The position numbers were made by a program, and so were the translations under genes. From contig NZ_AP027361.1 in NCBI RefSeq assembly GCF_030295915.1, forward strand, positions 2,976,001 through 3,040,000: a DNA stretch of 64,000 nt, read 5' to 3'. A model generated the notes under the pieces. The model ran no database searches, had not been told where the DNA came from, and worked only from the letters and a program-made list of their open reading frames with translations. Shown one piece after another: positions 39,698-49,790 of the stretch (position 1 is its first letter; every line of letters begins with the position of its first letter). The stretch is from Thalassotalea sediminis. GTDB taxonomy: Bacteria; Pseudomonadota; Gammaproteobacteria; Enterobacterales; Alteromonadaceae.

Positions 39698-40750
39698 TTG
39701 ACTAAATTCAGCAACGAGTTATTACAAGCAAACACCCATTTAATACGGAGAATGGCGTCATTAAAAGTTGATCTAACATCACCCATTCATGTCTTTATGA
39801 AAGACATTTTACATGAGGCACAACAAGTATTAAATGTTAGCAGAATAACGGTTTGGTTATTAAAACCAAAAAAGTTAGTGTGTGTAGCAAATACCGACTG
39901 GCATCAAAGTGAAGTACCAAGCGAACTTCCTATTTTACTAAAACAAGATTATCCCGCCTACTTCGATGCCATTAAATTCGGCGAAGCTATCATAGCCAAT
40001 AATGCAACAACTGACCAACGTACGTTAGAATTCAACGAAACATACCTAAAACCCCAAAATATAAAGTCTATGCTAGATACCATTATCTTTGAGAATGGCT
40101 TTCCCGCAGGTGTGGTGTGTTGTGAACAAACAAAACGACTACGTAAATGGAAGAAGCATGAAGTACATTTTGCCGAAGTACTCGCTGATTGCTGCTCCTA
40201 CCGTTTCAAAGCCAAAGAACAAGCCGCGTTAGAAGATAAATTGACAAACATGGCATTTTTGGATGATCTAACACAAACCTATAATCGTCGCTTCTTCTTC
40301 AACTCAATTGATAAAGTGATAAGTTTACACAGCCGCGTTAAAGCCCCTCTTGCCATTGCCATGTTAGATCTTGATAACTTTAAAGCAATAAATGACAACT
40401 TGGGACATGACGGCGGAGATAAGGTATTAAAGCATTTTTCTACACTAACGAAACACACAATCAGAACTGAAGACCTCTTTTGTCGGTTTGGCGGCGAGGA
40501 GTTTATTGTTGTTTTTCAACATAAAACAGCACGTCAGGCTTATATTGTTATTGAGCGATTACGCACCATGCTTAAGGAGCAACCGGTAATAATTGACAAT
40601 CACGAGTTTCCTTTCAGCTTTTCAGCTGGCATTTGCCAAGTGATGTTAAAGCAGCCTATTAACGAATCTATTAAAAAAGCAGATATTGCATTATATAAAG
40701 CAAAAAACAATGGCAAATGTTTAACCGAAGTACTTACAGACTCAGAATAG
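39698..40750 (+). CDS. GAF-domain diguanylate cyclase
   Basis: A 350-aa soluble protein with an N-terminal GAF domain (~20-170; ISRITVWLL-like core and GVVCCEQTKRLRKWKKHE at its end) and a GGDEF domain. The active site is RFGGEEFIVVF (~264), with an RTED I-site five residues upstream, so it is probably an active, product-inhibited cyclase. The start is a TTG at 39698; the next Met codon is at 39752 and would cut into the first helix of the GAF domain. Intracellular small molecules or redox are typical GAF inputs. Confidence 0.9.
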   Translation: MTKFSNELLQANTHLIRRMASLKVDLTSPIHVFMKDILHEAQQVLNVSRITVWLLKPKKLVCVANTDWHQSEVPSELPILLKQDYPAYFDAIKFGEAIIANNATTDQRTLEFNETYLKPQNIKSMLDTIIFENGFPAGVVCCEQTKRLRKWKKHEVHFAEVLADCCSYRFKAKEQAALEDKLTNMAFLDDLTQTYNRRFFFNSIDKVISLHSRVKAPLAIAMLDLDNFKAINDNLGHDGGDKVLKHFSTLTKHTIRTEDLFCRFGGEEFIVVFQHKTARQAYIVIERLRTMLKEQPVIIDNHEFPFSFSAGICQVMLKQPINESIKKADIALYKAKNNGKCLTEVLTDSE

Positions 40751-40835
40751 CAAAGCAAATATTAGCGACTCGCCGCACCACGTTTGATGAATATAGTTTA
40801 CCCAAAGAAACTAAAAAGAGGTAACGTAGTGTTGG

Positions 40836-42008
40836 TTATTTTCTCTGTATTTGACATAACCATGCAACCAAGGCAGTTACCAATGCGATACTTGCCGCTA
40901 CATTACCGACCTTATCTACAGCATATTGACTAGAAACCCAGCCACCAACAACAGCCCCACAACCAATGCCTAAATTACATACTGCCATATTAAGTGATAA
41001 TGCAAACGCTTTATCTTCGTGAGCTACCTGAATTATTCTAACCTGTGTGATCACAAACGCTGCCATATGCACTGCGCCCCATAACGCCAAAATAAATAGC
41101 GCTGAAAATTTCCAGTATGCGCCGATGTGAGTAAATAGCATAACAACTAAAAAGAATAGTAAACTAAGATAGACGCTTGGTTGGATAATTCGCTGAAAAA
41201 AGAGTTGTCCAGCCACCCAATTACCTACCACACCAGCAACGCCAAAGATAAACAACAACCATCCAACTGCTTCATTATTAAAGGTTGTTATAGCTAAGAT
41301 GAAAGGCGTTATATATGTATATACGGTAAACAAAGCCGTAAATAAGAACATTGATATCAAAAGGTGTAATAAAAACAAAGGTTGTAGAATTAAAGGCGAT
41401 TTATTCTTTTTAGTTTTTTGTTTTTCTGGTGTTACGTGTGGCAAGTAAATAACAACACCAATAATGGCAAAAAAACCCAATACTGACAGCAGCAAAAAAA
41501 TAAGCTGCCAATTATATTTCAACGCCAAAAAAGCACTAAGTGGAATACCTATTACAGTAGCAATCACCACCCCCACGTTTACACGTGAGATTGCCCAGTA
41601 TTGACGGTTATCACCGAAAGTATCAACAGCAATCATGGCTATAATACTTAAAATAACCGGTAAAAAACCGCCCTGAATAAATCGAGTTACCACAATCACC
41701 TGATAGTGGGGCAATGTAACAATAACAACATTCGCCAAGGTAAAAGCAATAACAACAAGCACTAACACACGCTTAGCATCGAATGCTTTTGCCAATAACG
41801 TTAAGCAAGGACCTACCACCGCGGCCCCTAATGCAAACCAAGTTACAAACTTCCCCGCTTTCGCCAATGAAATATCTAGCTGTACCGCTATTTCAGGCAA
41901 AAAACCTACCATGGCAAATTCTGTTGTGACGACCGCAAAAGATAAAAAAGCAAGAAGGTTCAAAAGCGCGAATTTATTATGGCGCATTACTTTTGTTTGA
42001 TTTCTCAC
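40836..42008 (-). CDS. MFS transporter, DHA1 (AraJ/YdhP-like) family
   Basis: A 12-helix major facilitator of ~390 aa. The N-terminal AFLSFAVVTTEFAMVGFLPEIA matches the opening of arabinose-efflux-like permeases, and motif A-like sequence lies between helices 2 and 3 (LAKAFDAKRVLVLV). I favour the GTG at 42008, eight bases after GAGG; an ATG at 41987 is the alternative. It is the second gene of an SDR-MFS unit, 20 bases after the SDR stop, opposite a TetR gene, which suggests regulated export of a toxic small molecule. Confidence 0.9.
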   Translation of the reverse strand: MRNQTKVMRHNKFALLNLLAFLSFAVVTTEFAMVGFLPEIAVQLDISLAKAGKFVTWFALGAAVVGPCLTLLAKAFDAKRVLVLVVIAFTLANVVIVTLPHYQVIVVTRFIQGGFLPVILSIIAMIAVDTFGDNRQYWAISRVNVGVVIATVIGIPLSAFLALKYNWQLIFLLLSVLGFFAIIGVVIYLPHVTPEKQKTKKNKSPLILQPLFLLHLLISMFLFTALFTVYTYITPFILAITTFNNEAVGWLLFIFGVAGVVGNWVAGQLFFQRIIQPSVYLSLLFFLVVMLFTHIGAYWKFSALFILALWGAVHMAAFVITQVRIIQVAHEDKAFALSLNMAVCNLGIGCGAVVGGWVSSQYAVDKVGNVAASIALVTALVAWLCQIQRK

Positions 42009-42028
42009 TTTAATCACCTCTGCCGCTA

Positions 42029-42769
42029 TTACGCGTTTGCGCCACCATCAATAGTTAGCTCAGAAGCTGTCATACACTTCCCTTCTTCACTTGCAATAAA
42101 TGCGATTACACCCGCAATATCATCAGGCTCAGCATATTGTGGTATGCACATAGCATTGCGTTGCATATCACTGTATTCACCATCTGCCGGATTCATATCT
42201 GTATTTGTAGAACCAGGATGAACAATATTCACCGTAATACCTTGTTGACCTAAATCACGTGCTAGCCCTTTAGTAAATCCAATAAGCGCAGCTTTACTGA
42301 GGCTGTATAAACTTAACCCTGGCATTACTGCACGTTCTGCAAGGTTACTGCCTATAGAAATAATTCTACCTCCTGGTTTCATATACGCAGCGGCTGCCTT
42401 AGAAGCGAGCACTACTGCACGTACATTGATGTTTAGTATTTGATTGATATCTTCTAATGTCACTGCTTCTATTGGTTTAGGATTAAAAATGCCAGCATTA
42501 TTCACTAAAATATCAAGCTGACCAAACGCTGCGACTGTTGCATCAACTCCAGATGTTATTGCTTGAGGATCGGCATTATCAGCTTTAATCGCAATCGCTT
42601 TAGCACCAATATCTCTCAGTTTAGCCACTACACCATGTGCTTTTTCTTCATTATTTACATAGGTAATCACCACGTTAGCCCCCTCTTGAGCTAATCGTTC
42701 GGCAATGGCGGCGCCCATTCCTCGGCTTCCCCCTGTAATAAGTGCTACTTTATTTTTTAATCGTTGCAT
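42029..42769 (-). CDS. SDR-family oxidoreductase (FabG-like)
   Basis: A 246-aa classical short-chain dehydrogenase. The cofactor motif TGGSRGMGAAIAERL is at ~12, the structural NNAG at ~90, the catalytic Ser in RIISIGSNLAER, and Tyr/Lys in LYSLSKAALIGF. The Rossmann loop after strand 2 (YVNNEEKAHG) favours NADP. It lies upstream of the MFS gene and divergent from a TetR regulator. The substrate is unknown; the context is xenobiotic or aldehyde/ketone response rather than fatty acid synthesis. Confidence 0.92.
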   Translation of the reverse strand: MQRLKNKVALITGGSRGMGAAIAERLAQEGANVVITYVNNEEKAHGVVAKLRDIGAKAIAIKADNADPQAITSGVDATVAAFGQLDILVNNAGIFNPKPIEAVTLEDINQILNINVRAVVLASKAAAAYMKPGGRIISIGSNLAERAVMPGLSLYSLSKAALIGFTKGLARDLGQQGITVNIVHPGSTNTDMNPADGEYSDMQRNAMCIPQYAEPDDIAGVIAFIASEEGKCMTASELTIDGGANA

Positions 42770-42806
42770 ATTCTTTCCTATTATCTGTTAATATATATGT
42801 ATCGAA

Positions 42807-42850
42807 CGTTACAAAAACATATACTAGCACTTGCTTTTATTTTTGTAACG
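42807..42850. promoter_or_regulatory. Candidate TetR operator between SDR and TetR genes
   Basis: CGTTACAAAAA at 42807-42817 and its exact complement TTTTTGTAACG at 42840-42850, 22-base spacer and 33 bases centre to centre (about three helical turns). It occupies the shared promoter region of the divergent genes, where the TetR protein would be expected to bind. Confidence 0.55.
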
Positions 42851-42891
42851 ATCATTATGTAAATATTTTTTTAAATCTTAAGAGCTAAAGT

Positions 42892-43494
42892 ATGAGTACA
42901 CGAGGAAGACCACGTAAATTTGATAGAACAAAAACTCTACGTAATGCAATGATGACTTTTTGGCAGCAAGGTTACGATAATACTTCCATGGCGGATCTCG
43001 TAGCCGCTATGGGCATTAACACCCCCAGTATTTATTCAACTTTTGGATCTAAAGAAGCATTGTTCAATGAGGTAATAACGCTATATCGCACATCAGAGGG
43101 TAGTAAAATATGGCAGGAAACCATGCGAGAAAGTTCTGCCGAAGCAGCCATAAAAACGCTATTAACATTGAGTGCAGAGGAATTTACCCAAGCAAATAAG
43201 CCAAAAGGTTGTTTGATTATATTAGGTGCAATGAATCCAGATGACACAAACCTACCCATACATCATTTGTTGCAAGAGTGTCGTGCAGAAAGTAAAGAAA
43301 ACCTTATTAGCTTGCTAAAGCGTGATATTGAAAACGGTAGACTTAAATCTGAAATTGACTGTCTTGCTATTGCAACGTATTACATTACCCTTCAACAAGG
43401 GATGTCTATTCAAGCCCGTGATGGCGCATCAAAAGAAACACTGCTATCTGTAGCAGAAATTGGCTTAATCGCTTGGCCCCTACTAATAAAATAA
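42892..43494 (+). CDS. TetR/AcrR-family transcriptional regulator
   Basis: A 200-aa repressor. The N-terminal helix-turn-helix is GYDNTSMADLVAAMGINTPS followed by IYSTFGSKEALF; the C-terminal ligand domain fits the YcdC/AcuR-like group with FTQANKPKGCLIILGAMN. It is divergent from the SDR-MFS pair and probably represses it and itself through the inverted repeat at 42807-42850. A cysteine in PKGCLI is common in this subgroup and could be reactive, but that is speculative. Confidence 0.92.
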   Translation: MSTRGRPRKFDRTKTLRNAMMTFWQQGYDNTSMADLVAAMGINTPSIYSTFGSKEALFNEVITLYRTSEGSKIWQETMRESSAEAAIKTLLTLSAEEFTQANKPKGCLIILGAMNPDDTNLPIHHLLQECRAESKENLISLLKRDIENGRLKSEIDCLAIATYYITLQQGMSIQARDGASKETLLSVAEIGLIAWPLLIK

Positions 43495-43535
43495 ATAGTA
43501 AGCAATGCGTCTACTGGTACCCTATTTGAAATAGC

Positions 43536-43565
43536 CACACCACGTTAATTAATTTTAGTGGTGTG
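43536..43565. terminator. Hairpin between convergent tetR and M1/ABC genes
   Basis: CACACCAC at 43536-43543 pairs with 43558-43565, AT-rich 14-base loop. There is no U-tract, so termination is possible but not assured; it lies exactly between two convergent stops. Confidence 0.4.
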
Positions 43566-43576
43566 CGCTACCTTTA

Positions 43577-46500
43577 TTACTTCAAACCAAAAATATACCG
43601 ATTATTTTCTCTATTGCTATCAAGCAATAACAGCGATGGATCAAGCTCAATATAATGTGGTTTTGTTGCTAGTTGCCACTTAACACACGTGTTAACCCCT
43701 TTCTTAATATTCGTGGCAATATTCATGCTATCTATTTGTTTTTCCTTGCCAGTAAACACACTTACATTTACCCGAGACAGCGCTGCTTTATTATCTTGCA
43801 AACAAATACTGACAACGTAGCCATGTTCAGCATTGCTCAACTCTGCTTTAGTAATTTCAACATCATGAACAATGACCTCTTTAAACCAATTATTTATCAA
43901 CTGCTGCTGTTCAGCGGTTTTATCTTCCTGTAGGTAGGCAATAAAATCTAATGTAGTTGCTGGTTTATTTGGATACGAATGTAACGCGACTAATTTTTTT
44001 AACGCCTTATTGATCGCCGATTCGCCCAGTTGCTGTTTAAGTGCATACATAGCAGCAGCACCTTTTGAATAGATGAGATAATTTTCATCACTTCGATAAA
44101 GGGGCAATTCATTAATATTCGTACGCGAACGACCTGAAAAGTAACGTTGTTGCTCATACTTAATAAGCTGCTTTACGTAGTCGTCACCATACTTACGTGC
44201 TAATAATACCATTTCCGTATACTTCGCCAGTGTTTCTACTAATACCGCTTCTCCTTCTGTTGCAGCGCCATTCAAGCCATGTCCCCACCACTGATGCGCG
44301 ACTTCATGCACCGTTCGACGGTATAAATGGTCAAAGCCCGCTTTATTCGTTAAATCAACGTGAAATCCAACGCCTTCACCAATGAAAATAGTATGCGGTA
44401 ACGCATAACCAGTAGAAGGGAAAAAACCTGCAACAGGCACTAAACGCAAGTTATTAGTCATTATTGAGCCAAAGTGTTCATTACCATAATGCAAGGCATC
44501 ACGAATAGCACTTAAATGACGTTCGGCATAGTCTTCTTTGTTTTCGGGGTAGTAAACGTCAACTGTTGTATGAGCAACTTTTTCCGTTTTAACGGGGAAA
44601 TTGTGCGAAACAATATGCCCGATATTGCGCACTTTTCCTTGTGTTTTATATTGAAACGCTTTTTTGCTTCCCTCTTGCCATTGTTTAACCAATTTTCCTG
44701 GTGCAAATGCAATGTGGTCTTCATTCGTTACAATGGTAGTATCTAACATTGCCCAATCATAAAGCTCTGACATATCACCTTGATATTTTTCAAGATCTTG
44801 TTCAAGTGTGGTATGCGTAAGTTTAGGTAAAGCGAACTTTTCGCGTAAACCCTTATTGGTTAATTGATAGTGCTTAACATAGCCAAAAAATGGTAGATAG
44901 CGTAAGAAACGAATATAACTGTAATTACGGGTTAAAAAGTTATCTCCAGGTACACCTAAGTATCCATTTTGCTGATAATCCGCAGTAAAACGTAACTGAG
45001 TAAATTGACCTGGCTGAATCGGCTGAGAAAATGCATAAATATGTGTTTGATGGGCTTGGTCATACGACATCTGCTTAGCATTCTCTACTTGAATATTTCG
45101 GTAATGAAAAGGCAAAGGAGTAGAAAATACCAACTGCGTAATAGCGTTTTCGCTACGATTAACTAACTGGTATTCAGCATTAATTGTCAAACGTCTTTCA
45201 TTAGGCATCAACTCAACCACTGTTGTAACTTGTTCGGCAGACAGTGACGCTTGATCTTTTAAGTAAGCATATTTTTTTTCATAACTTGCTTTCCACACAT
45301 GCCGATCATTACTTGATTGGTAATGACCTATGTACCAAGTCTGATATACGATGTTACCAAGCGTTATAACAATAGCCACTAAACAACAAACGAATATCGC
45401 TTTCTCATTACGATGCCATAACATAGGCGAAGTAAAGGCCGATGATAACTCCTCACCACGACGGAAAAATTTAAACGCAATAAGTGATAAAACAATAAGT
45501 AAACTATATCTAAAAATTAAGTAGCCAACTAATGCATCGATTTCACCACCAAAGCCAACAAACTCAGAGAAACTTAAGAGCGGCAATTGCCCGAGTGTCC
45601 ATAATGGGTGCTCTAAACCAAAAGATTGCAGCATGCTAGTTTCAAAACAGACAAATAAGGCAAAGGTGATACCCAGTGCTAAGTATTTATTGGGTAACAA
45701 TGCGTGTATCACGACACAAAGCGTTGCTAACCAAATCATCGGCAATCCAAAATAAAAATACATCGACAAATACACACTCAGACTAATGTCTCCACCATGA
45801 GCAGACTGCATAATGATGGAAGCAACAATACTCAAAGTAATAAAAAATAACGGGACAAAGCACAGCGCTATTAAACGACCAAAAAACAACGCTGCATTAC
45901 TGACAGGCGTACTATCGATGAGTGATTTAACCTTACTTTGCTGATCACGCCAGCACAATTCAGCAGCAAGAAACAACATAAATAAACCACCAAACCGCGG
46001 TAAAATATCGGCAATATATCGATTGACGGTGATCATCGTAGAGGCAATTGCCGACGTGCCTAAGTTTTCAAGATGTATATAGCCAAAGTAGACTTCGCTC
46101 GTTATTAAAAACACTAATGCGCAACACATAGCAAAAAATGTTTTGGTTTTAACGCTCAGCTGCCATTCTTTATGTGCGATGGTAAGTACACTATACGCGG
46201 GCAATTTAGCTCGAAGTCGAGCAATAAAAGGAAGCGCAAACGAACGCGTTAAAGAAAACGTCAAGCGCTTTATCCAATTCGGTATCAACATGCTTTCATC
46301 TTTCATCGCATCTATTTTAAAATTTCTCACATGATGCATTATGGTATAAACCGTGACGACCAACGCGGCGAAAACAACCAGTAGACGATTGGTAACTAAA
46401 GTCTTGTCAAAAGTTGGCAAAAGCGTATTTTTGTCTGAAGGCTGCCATTGCTTTACTTGCTCAAAATAGGTACTTAAAGCAAAAGGGTCTATCCACGAAT

Positions 46501-47116
46501 ATAATGAAGCCAATTCAGCAGAAACAGCGACTCTACTAGCCATTAACGGTGAACCATTGATGGTTAAAAAGAATTGGTAGGCAAAGAATAATAAACACGC
46601 ATTTAAATACAAATAAATACTGCGTTTACCATATAGACCAATCGCAAAAAATATTGCACAAACAAATAAAACGTTAGGTAACGCTAACACAAGTAACGCC
46701 CAACCAAGGCTGGCAAGAGGTAAGACTAAAGAAATGGACGGTTGCGTTGTTAAACCAACGAAAATGCCAACGCCAAAACTCAGATAAACACACCAACAGA
46801 GAAGAAAAAACGCTATAAACCTTGCAATAAGTACCTGTGTTAGCTTAGTGCTGCTTGCATACACAATACCTGCCATATCACTTTCAAAATCTCTAATAGT
46901 CGCTTGCGCTGAAAATATCGCGACCAAAACAGGCAATAGTAAAAGTTGAATAGCAAACGTTTTGATCAGAAAATATGCGCCACTGATCTGAATATCCATA
47001 TCTGGTGTTTGCTTATTTATAACAAAAGTACCAAAGGCAAAAGATAACACCATAGCAAGCAACCAAAGCCAGTGGCGACGTTGTAATTTTAGCTCGGCAA
47101 TTAGTAAACTTTTCAT
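43577..47116 (-). CDS. ABC permease fused to M1-family metallopeptidase
   Basis: A ~1179-aa fusion. Residues ~1-590 form an ABC-2-type permease region with about twelve membrane helices in two sets; residues ~640-1100 form a periplasm-facing M1 aminopeptidase-like domain with the zinc motif HEVAHQWWGH (~935) and the third ligand in TEGEAVLVETLAKYTEM. The usual exopeptidase GxMEN box is altered (PSTGYALPH). ATG at 47116 has AAGGAA upstream. The ATPase gene is 13 bases upstream. Such fusions are known in Bacteroidetes and gammaproteobacteria; substrate is unknown, peptide-related transport or processing is likely. Confidence 0.9.
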   Translation of the reverse strand: MKSLLIAELKLQRRHWLWLLAMVLSFAFGTFVINKQTPDMDIQISGAYFLIKTFAIQLLLLPVLVAIFSAQATIRDFESDMAGIVYASSTKLTQVLIARFIAFFLLCWCVYLSFGVGIFVGLTTQPSISLVLPLASLGWALLVLALPNVLFVCAIFFAIGLYGKRSIYLYLNACLLFFAYQFFLTINGSPLMASRVAVSAELASLYSWIDPFALSTYFEQVKQWQPSDKNTLLPTFDKTLVTNRLLVVFAALVVTVYTIMHHVRNFKIDAMKDESMLIPNWIKRLTFSLTRSFALPFIARLRAKLPAYSVLTIAHKEWQLSVKTKTFFAMCCALVFLITSEVYFGYIHLENLGTSAIASTMITVNRYIADILPRFGGLFMLFLAAELCWRDQQSKVKSLIDSTPVSNAALFFGRLIALCFVPLFFITLSIVASIIMQSAHGGDISLSVYLSMYFYFGLPMIWLATLCVVIHALLPNKYLALGITFALFVCFETSMLQSFGLEHPLWTLGQLPLLSFSEFVGFGGEIDALVGYLIFRYSLLIVLSLIAFKFFRRGEELSSAFTSPMLWHRNEKAIFVCCLVAIVITLGNIVYQTWYIGHYQSSNDRHVWKASYEKKYAYLKDQASLSAEQVTTVVELMPNERRLTINAEYQLVNRSENAITQLVFSTPLPFHYRNIQVENAKQMSYDQAHQTHIYAFSQPIQPGQFTQLRFTADYQQNGYLGVPGDNFLTRNYSYIRFLRYLPFFGYVKHYQLTNKGLREKFALPKLTHTTLEQDLEKYQGDMSELYDWAMLDTTIVTNEDHIAFAPGKLVKQWQEGSKKAFQYKTQGKVRNIGHIVSHNFPVKTEKVAHTTVDVYYPENKEDYAERHLSAIRDALHYGNEHFGSIMTNNLRLVPVAGFFPSTGYALPHTIFIGEGVGFHVDLTNKAGFDHLYRRTVHEVAHQWWGHGLNGAATEGEAVLVETLAKYTEMVLLARKYGDDYVKQLIKYEQQRYFSGRSRTNINELPLYRSDENYLIYSKGAAAMYALKQQLGESAINKALKKLVALHSYPNKPATTLDFIAYLQEDKTAEQQQLINNWFKEVIVHDVEITKAELSNAEHGYVVSICLQDNKAALSRVNVSVFTGKEKQIDSMNIATNIKKGVNTCVKWQLATKPHYIELDPSLLLLDSNRENNRYIFGLK

Positions 47117-47129
47117 ACTTAATTCCTTA

Positions 47130-48029
47130 CTAAATGTCTTGTAATTCAGAAGTATTGCAATGTAACGCTGCAAAATAAGCATCTTCTAAATCAGGTGATA
47201 CTTGATGAAAGTCGGGGCTAGGTTGATGCTCACTATAAACATGAATGGTCGCCTCTCCAGCGAATAACCGTTGACTGATGACTTGCGTCTTGGGAATAAC
47301 GCCTTCGAGGTTAGCTTTACTGGTTTTTATCTGCCAAATTTTGCCCTTAACTTGTTCAATCAATTGTGCAGGAGAGCCTTGTTTAACAATTTTTCCCGCG
47401 GCAAGTATCGCCATGTTTGGGCAAAGATGACTGACATCTTCAACAATATGCGTTGACAACAGCACCACTTTGTCGCGGCTTATTTCAACCAGTAAATTAT
47501 GAAAGCGATTGCGTTCTTCTGGATCAAGCCCTGCTGTAGGCTCGTCAACAATCAGCATTTTAGGATCGCCCAATAATGCCTGTGCTATACCAAAACGTTG
47601 CTTCATGCCCCCTGAAAATCGACTAACGGCGTGACTTTTATGCTGTGTCAGGTTGACTTGTGTTAGTAACTTATCGATTTGAGCATTGCGCTTTTTACCA
47701 TCAGTCACGCCCTTTAGTTTTGCTAGGTAATCAAGTAACTCATAAGCAGATACTCCTGGATAAACACCGTAATCTTGAGGCAAATAACCCAACTGTTTAC
47801 GCATAAACTCAGGGTGTTCAATAATATTTTCGCCGGCAAATGTTATCGTGCCAGCATCAGGCTTTTGCAAGGTTGCAATAGTCCTCATTAAGCTCGACTT
47901 ACCAGCGCCATTCGGCCCTAAAAGTCCAAACATGCCAGAACCAATTGATAAATTTACATGATCTAATGCAGGAATATTTTGACTCTTTTTCTCTGCGTAA
48001 GTCTTACATAAGTCAGTTATTGTTAGCAT
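47130..48029 (-). CDS. ABC transporter ATP-binding protein
   Basis: A 299-aa ATPase with Walker A LLGPNGAGKSSLMRT, Q-loop YLPQDYG, signature FSGGMKQRFGIAQ, Walker B MLIVDEPTAGLDP and the H-loop LLSTHIVED. The C-terminal ~80 residues are the extension typical of ABC-2 exporters. It pairs with the permease/M1 fusion directly downstream. It is divergent from a LytS/LytTR two-component pair, a common arrangement for regulated antimicrobial-peptide-type exporters. Confidence 0.95.
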   Translation of the reverse strand: MLTITDLCKTYAEKKSQNIPALDHVNLSIGSGMFGLLGPNGAGKSSLMRTIATLQKPDAGTITFAGENIIEHPEFMRKQLGYLPQDYGVYPGVSAYELLDYLAKLKGVTDGKKRNAQIDKLLTQVNLTQHKSHAVSRFSGGMKQRFGIAQALLGDPKMLIVDEPTAGLDPEERNRFHNLLVEISRDKVVLLSTHIVEDVSHLCPNMAILAAGKIVKQGSPAQLIEQVKGKIWQIKTSKANLEGVIPKTQVISQRLFAGEATIHVYSEHQPSPDFHQVSPDLEDAYFAALHCNTSELQDI

Positions 48030-48266
48030 ATATTCGCCACTTTCAGTGTTACATGGCGTTATTGTTATTAACTGTTACGGACTTTGCGAGCAAACAATGA
48101 CCAAGGTCGAATCTTTAATGATGAATGTCAAAATCGACAGTAACCGAGCTCCTTGGTGCGTTGAACATCAAAATAGTGCTTTTTGTCATTTATGTACTGA
48201 CATATAGCAAAGAACAGCGCAAACTAATGTTTGGTTTATTATTAATACTTATTCTATCAGGCAGCT

Positions 48267-49790
48267 ATGTTTTCTCGTTCCTTTTCAAAAACATTCTTCT
48301 CTTATTTTTTTTCTCCATATATGCCGTTTAGTCTCTACCTTGCTTTTATCGTATCTTATGCCTTTTTAACCGTTAACGAGCTTAATTGGATAACCTTTAC
48401 TGAAAGAGTATGCGTATTGACGATTCTCATTTCACCTGCACTGTTATGTAAGTATCAAAGCTTAAAGCACCGTAAAGTCGTAGCATATACTTGGTGGGTA
48501 GTTGGATTCATTGGCCTGCCACTGCTACATATTATTTTACTCGAGAACTACATTGCGTATGCGGCGACCTTTTTTAACACATTACTAATATTTGTTTGTT
48601 TGCTTGCAATAGAAGCGATTACATTACTAAATCGATACATTAAACCAATGAACTTAACTCGCCTTAAAGATAAGTTCACCATGGACAACATCCTGTTAGC
48701 CATTGTCATACTTTTTAGTTTATTTTGGTCATTAGTATTTAACTCGGTAGATAATCCGATGGAGAACCAACCCATTCACGTTATCATTGATTTAAAGCGA
48801 AACTTGCTGCGATTTGATGAATTATTAGCGTATTTTATACAGTTTCTTAGCTTTTATTTATGCGGCTATTTCCTCTACTGGGTTAACCACCATGTATTGA
48901 TCAACAAAGTAATGGCCCGTTTTGGCGTATTTCACTATTTATGGACTGCCTGTATTTTTACCCTAATTGCTTCGCCTTTACTCAGTCAAATCGCGCTGTT
49001 TTTACCCATAAATAGCACGCAATTTACTTTACTGCCCAGTGGTAACAGCGACCCATTTGATAGTTGGAATTTACGCATAGCATTTATTATCATGGCAATT
49101 AGTTTACCGTTGATATTGGCGTTTAAATGGCAACACCAAGTCGCTGAGGTACTGAAATTAAAACAGCAAAATACCGAGGCAGAGTTGAAGTGGTTACAAC
49201 AACAAATTAACCCTCACTTCTTGTTCAATACCCTCAACAACTTATATTCAATGGTGTTAACTAAAAAAGCGCAAGCACCGCAATGTATACTACAGTTATC
49301 CAACCTGTTGCGATTTGTCGTGTATAAAGGTGGTAATCATCGTGTAAGTTTAAAAGACGAAATTGCTTACTTAACTGACTATATTGCACTACAACAAATT
49401 CGCGTCAGCCATAAAGCGACATTAACCATTAATATTGACCAAAAACTAGCAGAGAATACCCAATTTAAAATAGCTCCATTACTCTTAATCGTACTCATAG
49501 AAAACGCCTTTAAACATGGTATTGATGCAACGGATAAGCCCGCTTGGTTATCTGTCGATTTGTCACTTGAGGGCAATGAGCTTAGTGTAAAATGTCATAA
49601 CTCCATTGATGAAAGACTGAATAACAGTCAATCAAAACCACAAGAAAAACAAATAGACGGTGGCCTTGGACTTGAAAATTTACAACGTCGATTGGCGCTT
49701 GATTACACTAATAAGCATCAATTGAATATTTCGGCACAACCACATGAGTTTTTAGTAACCTTAACTGTGGAGTTAGAAAATAATGGATAA
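48267..49790 (+). CDS. LytS/YehU-type sensor histidine kinase
   Basis: A 507-aa membrane kinase with about eight hydrophobic segments over residues ~15-290, a short coiled coil (VLKLKQQNTEAELKWL), then the His_kinase domain with QQINPHFLFNTLNNLYS (phospho-acceptor His in PHFLFN) and a HATPase_c domain with LIVLIENAFKHGI and GGLGLENLQRRL. The last eight bases overlap the response regulator. It probably controls the divergent ABC/M1 operon. The sensor region matches no periplasmic fold, suggesting detection of a membrane signal or transporter state. Confidence 0.93.
   Translation: MFSRSFSKTFFSYFFSPYMPFSLYLAFIVSYAFLTVNELNWITFTERVCVLTILISPALLCKYQSLKHRKVVAYTWWVVGFIGLPLLHIILLENYIAYAATFFNTLLIFVCLLAIEAITLLNRYIKPMNLTRLKDKFTMDNILLAIVILFSLFWSLVFNSVDNPMENQPIHVIIDLKRNLLRFDELLAYFIQFLSFYLCGYFLYWVNHHVLINKVMARFGVFHYLWTACIFTLIASPLLSQIALFLPINSTQFTLLPSGNSDPFDSWNLRIAFIIMAISLPLILAFKWQHQVAEVLKLKQQNTEAELKWLQQQINPHFLFNTLNNLYSMVLTKKAQAPQCILQLSNLLRFVVYKGGNHRVSLKDEIAYLTDYIALQQIRVSHKATLTINIDQKLAENTQFKIAPLLLIVLIENAFKHGIDATDKPAWLSVDLSLEGNELSVKCHNSIDERLNNSQSKPQEKQIDGGLGLENLQRRLALDYTNKHQLNISAQPHEFLVTLTVELENNG

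Noticed and set aside
48125..48331. 68-aa hydrophobic frame ahead of the LytS-type kinase
   Set aside because: It overlaps the kinase start by 65 bases in another frame and has no clear ribosome site; a small membrane peptide is possible but not supported.
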